64,000 nt of DNA from Thalassotalea sp. LPB0316 (GTDB lineage Bacteria; Pseudomonadota; Gammaproteobacteria; Enterobacterales; Alteromonadaceae). Shown here piece by piece: positions 57,028-64,000 of the stretch; positions within the stretch are counted from its first letter, which is position 1, and every line of letters starts with the position of its first letter. A model generated the notes under the pieces. That model was not told where the DNA came from and did no database searches. It saw nothing but the letters and a program-made list of their open reading frames with translations. Made by a program: the position numbers and the translations under genes. The DNA lies in the NCBI RefSeq assembly GCF_014898095.1, contig NZ_CP062946.1, positions 1,178,001 through 1,242,000 on the forward strand, in the 5' to 3' direction.

Positions 57028-57891
57028 ATGAATCCTATTTTTAAACATGGCCCTTCTGCACAGCACCGACTCGTTTTGGTGCTTTGTTGTTCTATGCTAC
57101 TGATTTTTTTCGATCATAAATTACAAAGTTTTGATAGCGTGCGAGGGTACTTGCAGTCGATGGTGAGCCCGTTGCAATACATCGCTAATGCACCAAAACA
57201 GATGATGAATTGGGCCGTAGAAAACCTCGCGACAAGAAAACAGCTAATTAAAGAAAATCAACAATTTAAATCTCAGCAGTTATTGTTCAACGAGCAAGCT
57301 ATACAGCTTGATATTTTGCGCCGTGAAAATAGCCGACTCCGTTCATTACTGGCGTCACCGGTTCGACCTCAAGTCAAAAAAATGGTTGCTGAAATTTTGG
57401 CTGTAGATACCGATCCTTATAGTCATCAAATTTTGATTAACAAAGGCTTGAACGACGATGTTTACGAAGGGCAGCCAGTGATTGATGATTTAGGTGTTGT
57501 CGGCCAAGTGTTGCACGCGGGGGCGACCAATAGCCGTATTTTATTAATCTCTGATGTTAGTCATGCTATTCCATTGCGGATCAAACGCAATGGTGTTCGA
57601 TTAATTGCATCGGGTAGCGGCAATATTAGGCGGTTAATCGTCAATCACGTGGCACACAGCACGGATATCGAAGAAGGCGATATTCTTGTTACTTCAGGTT
57701 TAGGCGGTAAATTCCCTGAAGGCTATCCGGTGGCTCAAGTCACTTATGTGCAAAAAGATGAAACGCGTGCCTTTGCTCAAGTTATTGCAGAGCCAATAGC
57801 CCAGATCGATCGCTTGCGTTATATGTTGTTATTGTGGCCAGAGCCTGTCGAAGAATTTGCTAGCCCACAAACAGCGACAGAGGATAAGTAA
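57028..57891 (+). CDS. mreC: Rod-shape determining protein MreC
   Basis: A 287-residue bitopic protein: a membrane segment (about residues 14-30), a coiled coil (about 65-110) and the periplasmic beta domains (ILAVDTDPYSHQILINKG, ILVTSGLGGKFPEGYPV). It scaffolds the elongasome by linking MreB, MreD and PBP2-RodA. Confidence 0.95.
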   Translation: MNPIFKHGPSAQHRLVLVLCCSMLLIFFDHKLQSFDSVRGYLQSMVSPLQYIANAPKQMMNWAVENLATRKQLIKENQQFKSQQLLFNEQAIQLDILRRENSRLRSLLASPVRPQVKKMVAEILAVDTDPYSHQILINKGLNDDVYEGQPVIDDLGVVGQVLHAGATNSRILLISDVSHAIPLRIKRNGVRLIASGSGNIRRLIVNHVAHSTDIEEGDILVTSGLGGKFPEGYPVAQVTYVQKDETRAFAQVIAEPIAQIDRLRYMLLLWPEPVEEFASPQTATEDK

Positions 57892-57896
57892 TCACT

Positions 57897-58376
57897 GTGT
57901 TTGCTCATAACGGAATTATTATTTTACTGACCCTATTATTGTCCTTAATTGCGGCGATTATGCCTATGCCGATTAGCTTAGATATATTCCGGCCTGACTG
58001 GGTATTAGTGGTCACTATGTATTGGGCGATAGCCTTGCCAAATCGAGTCAACGTGATCACAGCGTGGGTAATGGGCTTACTCCTCGATATTTTATTGGGC
58101 TCAATTTTGGGGGTTCATGCTGCCGCCCTAGCAATAACCATTTACATTGCCTCAGGTAATTATCAGAAAATCAGAAATTTCTCACTTTGGCAGCAATCTT
58201 TAGTGGTCGGTGTATTAGCGGCATTATTCCACTTAATTGTGTTTTGGCTGCAGCGGCTATTGACCGATGTCGTATTTTTACCGAGTTATTTATATCCGGT
58301 GATTACCTCAATGGTGTTATGGCCATGGGCATTTTTGATCTTACGAAAAACGCGTCAACATTTTAAAATTAAGTAG
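57897..58376 (+). CDS. mreD: Rod-shape determining protein MreD
   Basis: A 159-residue inner-membrane protein with five to six membrane segments. The start is GTG, five bases after the mreC stop. DIFRPDWVLVVTMYWAIALPNRV and GLLLDILLGSILGVHA are typical of MreD. Confidence 0.93.
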   Translation: MFAHNGIIILLTLLLSLIAAIMPMPISLDIFRPDWVLVVTMYWAIALPNRVNVITAWVMGLLLDILLGSILGVHAAALAITIYIASGNYQKIRNFSLWQQSLVVGVLAALFHLIVFWLQRLLTDVVFLPSYLYPVITSMVLWPWAFLILRKTRQHFKIK

Positions 58377-58387
58377 TTAATATCATT

Positions 58388-58987
58388 ATGGTTTTTCAAA
58401 ATCACAAACAGCCGAACATTGTTTTGGCTTCTCAATCTCCCAGACGCAAGGAGCTGCTGAGTCAACTCGGCTTTGAATTTGTCACTAAGGCCAGTGATAT
58501 TGATGAGTCTGTGCTTGTTGGCGAGTCACCGCAATCTTATGTCACGAGAATGGCAAAAGAAAAGGCGCTAGCACAAGATCACGGCGATCAAACTTTAGTG
58601 ATTGGCTCAGATACTTGTGTTGTTTTTGAAGATAAAATTTTGGGTAAGCCAAAAGACGTTGACGACGCCAAGGCCATGCTGGCCATGTTATCAGGCAATA
58701 CTCACCAAGTACTGACCGCTGTTGCGATCGCCGTTAACCATGAGGTTGATGTAACGTTAGTGACAACAGATGTTACATTTAAAGCGTTAAGTGCTCAGGA
58801 AATTCTGAACTATTGGCGCTCTGGCGAGCCAAAAGATAAAGCGGGTAGCTACGGAATTCAAGGTATTGCCGGTCAATTTGTGACGGGTATCAAAGGTAGT
58901 TATTCTGCTGTAGTTGGTCTACCGTTATATGAGACAGCACAACTGATGGCAAAACACGGTTGTCCTACATCAATGATGCAAAGCTAG
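58388..58987 (+). CDS. maf: Maf-family nucleoside triphosphate pyrophosphatase (YhdE type)
   Basis: A 199-residue enzyme that hydrolyses dTTP/UTP and modified nucleotides to monophosphates. The signature SQSPRRKELL, the catalytic GSDTCVV with Asp, and GKPKD and GIQG motifs are present. The DIDES stretch and the position after mreD indicate the YhdE subgroup. Eleven bases from mreD. Confidence 0.93.
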   Translation: MVFQNHKQPNIVLASQSPRRKELLSQLGFEFVTKASDIDESVLVGESPQSYVTRMAKEKALAQDHGDQTLVIGSDTCVVFEDKILGKPKDVDDAKAMLAMLSGNTHQVLTAVAIAVNHEVDVTLVTTDVTFKALSAQEILNYWRSGEPKDKAGSYGIQGIAGQFVTGIKGSYSAVVGLPLYETAQLMAKHGCPTSMMQS

Positions 58988-58995
58988 GTGGTTTA

Positions 58996-60462
58996 ATGAG
59001 TGGTGAACTATTAGTTAATGTAACACCGAGTGAAACTCGCGTTGCGTTAATCGAAAACGGCGTATTACAGGAAGTTCACATAGAAAGAGAAGCCAAACGA
59101 GGATTGGTTGGCAACATCTATTTGGGTAAGGTGATAAGAGTTTTACCCGGTATGCAAGCGGCTTTTGTCGATATTAATTTAGATCGCGCGGCATTCTTAC
59201 ATGCCGCTGATATCAACTCTAAACTGATCACCAACGACAGTAATGAGGATACACAGACCGTTCCCGATATTCGTTCACTCGTTCACGAAGGACAATTTTT
59301 GATGGTTCAAGTCGTCAAAGATCCTCTCGGCACTAAAGGTGCCCGCTTGACGACAGATATTACCATAGCCTCGCGTTATTTAGTGTTAATGCCTGATGCT
59401 AGCCACGCCGGTATTTCTCAACGGATCGAAGATGTTGAAGAACGACAGAGATTAAAATCACTGGTTTCTCCTTATTGTGATGATACGCACGGCTTTATTG
59501 TTCGCACTGCTGCCGAAGGTGCCGGCGAACAAGAGCTGCAACACGATGCGGAATTTTTACGCCGCGTTTGGCACAAAGTGTTGGAGCGAAAAAAGCGTCG
59601 TCAAACCAAAAAACCGATATATCAAGATCTCGCGTTAACTTTTCGGGTACTGCGCGATTTCGTTGGCATTGAGCTTGAGCGGGTTAGAATAGACTCAAAA
59701 TTGACCTTTGATCAACTTATGGAATTTACCCAAGAATTTGTGCCTGAACTATCAAAAGTGCTGGAATACTACCCAGGTGAGCGGCCCATTTTTGATTTGT
59801 TTGATGTCGAGGCCGAAATTCAGCGCGCCTTACAACGTAAAATCGAATTGAAATCAGGTGGCTATTTGATCATTGATCAAACTGAAGCCATGACCACGAT
59901 CGATATTAATACCGGCGCTTTTGTTGGCCATCGCAATCTTGATGAAACCATTTTCAATACCAATATTGAAGCGACACAGGCGATTGCTCGCCAACTCAGG
60001 TTACGCAATTTGGGGGGTATTATTATTATCGATTTTATCGATATGACCATTGACGATCACAAAAAGCGGGTATTACACAGTCTTGAAACGGCTTTATCGA
60101 AAGACAAGGTCAAATTTAGCGTCCATGACTTTTCGCCATTAGGATTAGTGCAAATGACCCGCAAGCGCACTCGTGAAAGCTTAGAGCATATTTTGTGTGG
60201 TGAGTGCAGCTCATGCCAAGGGCGCGGCCAGCTAAAAACAGTTGAAACCGTTTGTTATGAAATTTTACGCGAAATTGTCCGAGTCAATCGCGCTTACGAC
60301 TCCGATAAGTTTATCGTCTACGCATCGCCTGCCGTGAGTGAAGCATTGATTGATGACGAATATCACCACTTGGCGGAAACGGAAGTGTTTATCGGCAAGC
60401 AAGTGAAAATTCAAACGGAACCGCTATACAATCAAGAGCAGTTTGACGTGGTAATGATGTAA
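58996..60462 (+). CDS. rng: Ribonuclease G
   Basis: A 488-residue endoribonuclease of the RNase E/G family that matures the 5' end of 16S rRNA and degrades mRNA. The S1 domain is about residues 38-128 and the DNase I-like catalytic domain contains the Asp residues in TTIDINTGAF and IIIDFID; the zinc-link CGECSSCQGRG follows near residue 408. The ATG at 58996 aligns with E. coli RNase G and has AGGTGG upstream; the earlier ATG lies inside maf. The stop overlaps the yhdP start (TAATG). Confidence 0.96.
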   Translation: MSGELLVNVTPSETRVALIENGVLQEVHIEREAKRGLVGNIYLGKVIRVLPGMQAAFVDINLDRAAFLHAADINSKLITNDSNEDTQTVPDIRSLVHEGQFLMVQVVKDPLGTKGARLTTDITIASRYLVLMPDASHAGISQRIEDVEERQRLKSLVSPYCDDTHGFIVRTAAEGAGEQELQHDAEFLRRVWHKVLERKKRRQTKKPIYQDLALTFRVLRDFVGIELERVRIDSKLTFDQLMEFTQEFVPELSKVLEYYPGERPIFDLFDVEAEIQRALQRKIELKSGGYLIIDQTEAMTTIDINTGAFVGHRNLDETIFNTNIEATQAIARQLRLRNLGGIIIIDFIDMTIDDHKKRVLHSLETALSKDKVKFSVHDFSPLGLVQMTRKRTRESLEHILCGECSSCQGRGQLKTVETVCYEILREIVRVNRAYDSDKFIVYASPAVSEALIDDEYHHLAETEVFIGKQVKIQTEPLYNQEQFDVVMM

Positions 60463-63400
60463 TGAAAGGCGGCTCGAGAATATTAAATCGCTGGTTAAAT
60501 CGACTATTTAAATTAGTCGCGGTTTTTCTCGTCTTATTTGCCGTGTTACTCTCGAGTGCGCGCTTGTTATTACCGTACGCTGACAACTACCGTGTTGAAT
60601 TACAAGATTATATTAATCAACGCTTTAACGCAGATATTGAAATCGGTGGGTTAAGTGTTGGTTGGTCGGGGACTGGCCCGACGATGGTTGCGCAAAACGT
60701 TTCGCTAATTGATATTTCCGGTTTACAGATCGATGTTGCCAATTTTGGCTTTGAATTGGATTTTTGGGCAAGTGTGCTCAATCAAAAGTTAGTATCGAGC
60801 CAATTTGATATCCGCGGGCTTAATGCAACACTTAATCCAGAGCTTTTTGAACGCAGTAAATCCAATGCCAGTGTCGTCGAGGTAATTGAAACCGCTGCCG
60901 ATATCTTTCTTTCGCAAATTCCTCACGTTACCCTACGCGACAGTCGACTCAATGTCATTGATGGCGAAAGTCAGCGTTCACTAACCATCGCTAAATTACG
61001 GTGGCAAAACATCGGCCTAAAACACTTAGGCGAGGGTGAGATTATTGTCGATGGCGTCTCGTCAAATAATTTAAAACTGCAGTTAGCGTTCACTGGTGAT
61101 GAACTAGATGAGCTATCGGGTATGGCTTATGTTGAAGCAAATAATATCGACGTAACCCCATGGCTTCAGCAAGTTTTATCGGTTAGCAATAACAAGGTTG
61201 ATTCACAAATTAACTTCCAAGTTTGGCAAACGATAAGCAATGGTATGCCTAATCTGTTGCAGTTGGAGTTTGGCAAAAGTAATTTTGTTTGGCAGTCGGG
61301 CGATGAAGCGCAAACGCTGAGTATTAATCAAGGACAAATCGTTGGCCATTACAACCAGAGCCGCAAGCAGTTTGACTTGGCTTCAAATAATATTATTTGG
61401 CAAACCAACGAAACACAACACGCGCCATTGGCATTTTATTTAGAAGCTCAAAACGACACCCTATTTAGCTATATTTCAAGCCTTGATGTGGCTGGCGTCA
61501 ATACCGTAGCCTCAGTACTCGTTCAAACCCCAGAAAGTCAGGCAATGCTAAAAAAGTTGTCACCGCAAGGGCAGCTTAACGATGTGTTTATCCGCTATGA
61601 TGAACAGCTTAAGCTAGTTGCTGAGTTAACTGATTTTAGCAATGCGCATGCTAGCGGTATTCCTGCGACAACCTCGCTATATGCTAGCATCGCGCATCAA
61701 GGTCAACAAACCGCTATCACACTCAGTGGTAGTGATGGTTATTTTGACTTTGACAATGGCTTTTATCGCCCGATTCCTTATCAAGCAATTTCATCAAATA
61801 TTCAAATTGAACAATCTGATAACGGCATAGCGGTAGCGGTTAAACAGCTAAAGCTTTTATCGCAAGAGCTTACCTTAGATGGTGAGTTAACCCTTGATTT
61901 TCCGAATAATGATGCGCCGAGTATGGCGTTAGTAGCCAATGCGCGAGATATTGATGCCGCCAATGCCCGCTATTATTATCCGCTAAAATCGATGACAGAA
62001 AACTTAGTGGGCTATTTAGAAAACAGTATAATCTCGGGGCAAATTCCATTAGCAACTGTGATTTATCACGGTAAATTTGCTGATTTTCCGTTTAATAACA
62101 ATCAAGGGATCTTCAGTGTTCAGGCTGATTTACAACAAGCGTCTTTCCAGTTCGATCAAAACTGGCCAGCGATTGAAAACCTTGATGCTCATTTAGATTT
62201 CACTAATAACTCGATGACAATTACAACGCGCGGGGGCGATCTCAGTGGTTTGTCGGTTGATCGGGTTATCGCAAGGATTGACGAGCTTAAAGGGGAAAAC
62301 GTTTTAGTTGTCGATGCGCCGATTGAACAGCAGTCACCAGCAGATATTCACCGTTTACTCAGTCAGAGCCCGTTAGAGCAATCCGTGGCTAAGGTGCTTG
62401 ATCAAGTTAAGATTAGCCAACCGGTTTCAGGACATTTTAATTTGAATCTACCGCTAAAAGATACGCAAGCGGTGGTAGCGAGTGGTCAGGTTCAGTTTAA
62501 CGATAATTTAATAGAACTGGCCGCACCAGAAATGAACTTTCATCAAGTTAACGGTCAACTCAGCTTTAGTAATGACAAGATCACCGTAGAAGATTTGACC
62601 TTGCTTTGGCGAGATAAGCCGATGCAGTTAGTTGCTCAGGGTGAAAAGCAAGATAACTTTTACCAAACGCTGATTGATATTCATGCCAAGTGGCCACAAG
62701 CGACGTGGCAAAGTGAAATCCCCGCTAAGTTTTCACCGTATCTAGCTGGTGAGTTAACATGGCAAGGACAACTCAAATTGTTTAATGTCGATGGTGGCAA
62801 TTTTAACTATCAACTTACCGCAGCATCAGATTTAGCAGGTAGTCAATTAAACTTCCCCGAACCTTATTCGTTAACCGCTGAGCAAACTGCTGATTTGAGT
62901 ATTGTTGCTAAAGGCGATAACAACAGCTCAACTATTGATGCTTTACTGGGCGAGAATTTGAGTTTTTACGGTGTGTTAGCACACGAAAGCGCCAGTTTTA
63001 ACCGAGCACATTTAGTTTTAGGCGAAGAGAAAATGATGCTGCCAACTGATGGCTTTCATATCACTATGAAGCTTGATAATGCAATGTTCACCCAGTGGCA
63101 CCCTTTTGTTCGCGACATTATAGAATCTGTCGACAAAGTTAAAAGCGAAAACACCGACAAACAAACACCGCTATTGGAAAAACCAGAGCGTATTCGCGGG
63201 ACAATTGCTAGCCTCGATCTTTGGGGGCATCAATTAACCGACATCTCATTTAATATTTTTGACAAAACCCATTGGTGGTTACTTCAGCTCAATGCTAAAG
63301 AAGGCCGAAGCCAAGTGAAGTTTTATCCTGATTGGTATGAGCAAGGTGTTGATGTCAATATCGACTTTCTCAACTTGCCCGTTCAACAAGGGGTCGTCGA

Positions 63401-64000
63401 GGAAGTCGAGGACGTTATTGCCCAATCAGGCCAGTTCCACCTTGAACAAGCCGAGGGCTTATTACATCAAGAAAAAGATATTTTTGATGGCATGCCGCCG
63501 ATGAAAGTACATTGCGATAGCTGTCGCTTTGGTTTGCTTGACTTAGGTGTTATTGATTTCGAGATAGCCCGTAGCTCTGGTGAAATTATCGCACTTAAAA
63601 ACTTTTCTGCCAGTCGAGATGGCCTAGCAGTAAAGTTTGATGGTCAATGGTTATTGCAGGGCGACTACTCAAGCACCCAAATTGTCGGCACGTTAAACGT
63701 TAAAGATGTTGAAAGTGAACTCGGTCGCCTTGAAGTTGCGTCAGCAATCAAAGATTCTGGCATGAAAACGCGTTATGAGCTCAATTGGCTTGGCAGTCCA
63801 CCGAGCTTTGATTTGGCTAACCTCAATGGTCAGGTGAGCGTTGCTTTTGACGACGGTTATGTCGCCGATGTCAGTGAAAAAGGCGCAAAGCTATTTTCTT
63901 TGCTGAGTTTACAGTCATTGGTGCGCAAATTAACGCTAGATTTTCGCGATATTTTTGCCGACGGCATGTTTTACAGTTCAATTAAAGGTGATTTAACTGT
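60462..64000 (+). CDS. yhdP: YhdP family AsmA-like envelope protein (3' truncated)
   Basis: The frame is open from the ATG overlapping the rng stop to the window end: 1179 residues of a protein usually about 1270. An N-terminal membrane anchor (about residues 20-42) is followed by a very long beta-rich periplasmic part; the last visible residues (GMFYSSIKGDLT) belong to the conserved AsmA_2 region. YhdP, TamB and YdbH together carry phospholipids to the outer membrane in E. coli. The order mreBCD-maf-rng-yhdP is conserved in Gammaproteobacteria. No internal stop or frameshift was seen at the points checked. Confidence 0.93.
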   Translation, partial: MKGGSRILNRWLNRLFKLVAVFLVLFAVLLSSARLLLPYADNYRVELQDYINQRFNADIEIGGLSVGWSGTGPTMVAQNVSLIDISGLQIDVANFGFELDFWASVLNQKLVSSQFDIRGLNATLNPELFERSKSNASVVEVIETAADIFLSQIPHVTLRDSRLNVIDGESQRSLTIAKLRWQNIGLKHLGEGEIIVDGVSSNNLKLQLAFTGDELDELSGMAYVEANNIDVTPWLQQVLSVSNNKVDSQINFQVWQTISNGMPNLLQLEFGKSNFVWQSGDEAQTLSINQGQIVGHYNQSRKQFDLASNNIIWQTNETQHAPLAFYLEAQNDTLFSYISSLDVAGVNTVASVLVQTPESQAMLKKLSPQGQLNDVFIRYDEQLKLVAELTDFSNAHASGIPATTSLYASIAHQGQQTAITLSGSDGYFDFDNGFYRPIPYQAISSNIQIEQSDNGIAVAVKQLKLLSQELTLDGELTLDFPNNDAPSMALVANARDIDAANARYYYPLKSMTENLVGYLENSIISGQIPLATVIYHGKFADFPFNNNQGIFSVQADLQQASFQFDQNWPAIENLDAHLDFTNNSMTITTRGGDLSGLSVDRVIARIDELKGENVLVVDAPIEQQSPADIHRLLSQSPLEQSVAKVLDQVKISQPVSGHFNLNLPLKDTQAVVASGQVQFNDNLIELAAPEMNFHQVNGQLSFSNDKITVEDLTLLWRDKPMQLVAQGEKQDNFYQTLIDIHAKWPQATWQSEIPAKFSPYLAGELTWQGQLKLFNVDGGNFNYQLTAASDLAGSQLNFPEPYSLTAEQTADLSIVAKGDNNSSTIDALLGENLSFYGVLAHESASFNRAHLVLGEEKMMLPTDGFHITMKLDNAMFTQWHPFVRDIIESVDKVKSENTDKQTPLLEKPERIRGTIASLDLWGHQLTDISFNIFDKTHWWLLQLNAKEGRSQVKFYPDWYEQGVDVNIDFLNLPVQQGVVEEVEDVIAQSGQFHLEQAEGLLHQEKDIFDGMPPMKVHCDSCRFGLLDLGVIDFEIARSSGEIIALKNFSASRDGLAVKFDGQWLLQGDYSSTQIVGTLNVKDVESELGRLEVASAIKDSGMKTRYELNWLGSPPSFDLANLNGQVSVAFDDGYVADVSEKGAKLFSLLSLQSLVRKLTLDFRDIFADGMFYSSIKGDLT

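Noticed and set aside
61642..61830. Small open frame inside yhdP
   Set aside because: It is out of frame within a long conserved coding sequence that reads through cleanly.

Overview
The window looks like a chromosome segment of a marine gammaproteobacterium of the order Alteromonadales, most likely Colwelliaceae (Thalassotalea or Colwellia). This rests on protein similarity recalled from known families, a fairly low GC content, a MotX-type sodium flagellar motor protein, and a complete MSHA type IV pilus locus ending at mreBCD, the same neighbourhood as in Vibrio and Shewanella. No rRNA, tRNA, CRISPR array, insertion sequence or prophage was recognised.

Layout. 1-10020: katG (5' truncated by the window edge), pldA, pepB, a small unknown gene, thpR/ligT, hrpB and mrcB. 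10021-10464: a gene-free array of nine hairpin repeats. 10465-19366: hemL and pyrB on the minus strand, a periplasmic binding protein, an M48 metalloprotease lipoprotein followed by a second lipoprotein, hemJ-clcA on the minus strand, a DUF6776-type protein and erpA. 19490-23750 is the most accessory-looking part: a TacA/TacT-like toxin-antitoxin pair, four AT-rich minus-strand membrane proteins of shared topology that I cannot name, and a 263-bp nested inverted-repeat element. 23773-31545: a two-gene RND efflux operon, an M28 peptidase, an HD-GYP protein and motX. 31546-31942: more hairpin repeats. 31943-38674: rnr-rlmB, a tandem universal stress protein, a second periplasmic binding protein paralogous to the first, and the ribosomal operon rpsF-priB-rpsR-rplI. 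38866-55684: csrD (mshH) and the MSHA locus mshI, I2, J, K, L, M, N, E, G, F, three major-type prepilins, C, D, O and P. 55907-64000: mreB-mreC-mreD-maf-rng and the 5' part of yhdP.

How the genes work together. The msh genes encode a full pilus machine: PilM/N/O-like inner-membrane platform proteins (mshI, I2, J), a pilotin-like small protein (mshK), a secretin (mshL), ATPases (mshM, mshE), a platform protein (mshG), and major and minor pilins. MshE carries two MshEN motifs, so pilus extension is probably controlled by cyclic di-GMP; an HD-GYP phosphodiesterase and a degenerate GGDEF/EAL protein (CsrD) lie in the same window. mrcB, mreBCD and yhdP serve the cell envelope. rnr, rng, csrD, rlmB and thpR concern RNA turnover and modification.

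The most unusual signals are (i) a family of intergenic hairpins whose flanks (GTCAT and ATCTC) stay constant while the stems are replaced by unrelated but self-complementary sequences, amplified at two loci with periods of 37 and 50 bp; (ii) the four-gene array of divergent membrane proteins beside the toxin-antitoxin module; (iii) the nested inverted-repeat element upstream of the RND operon, one end of which recurs as the last codons of another gene; and (iv) an MSHA locus with two closely related pilins, each followed by its own terminator, and no mshQ.
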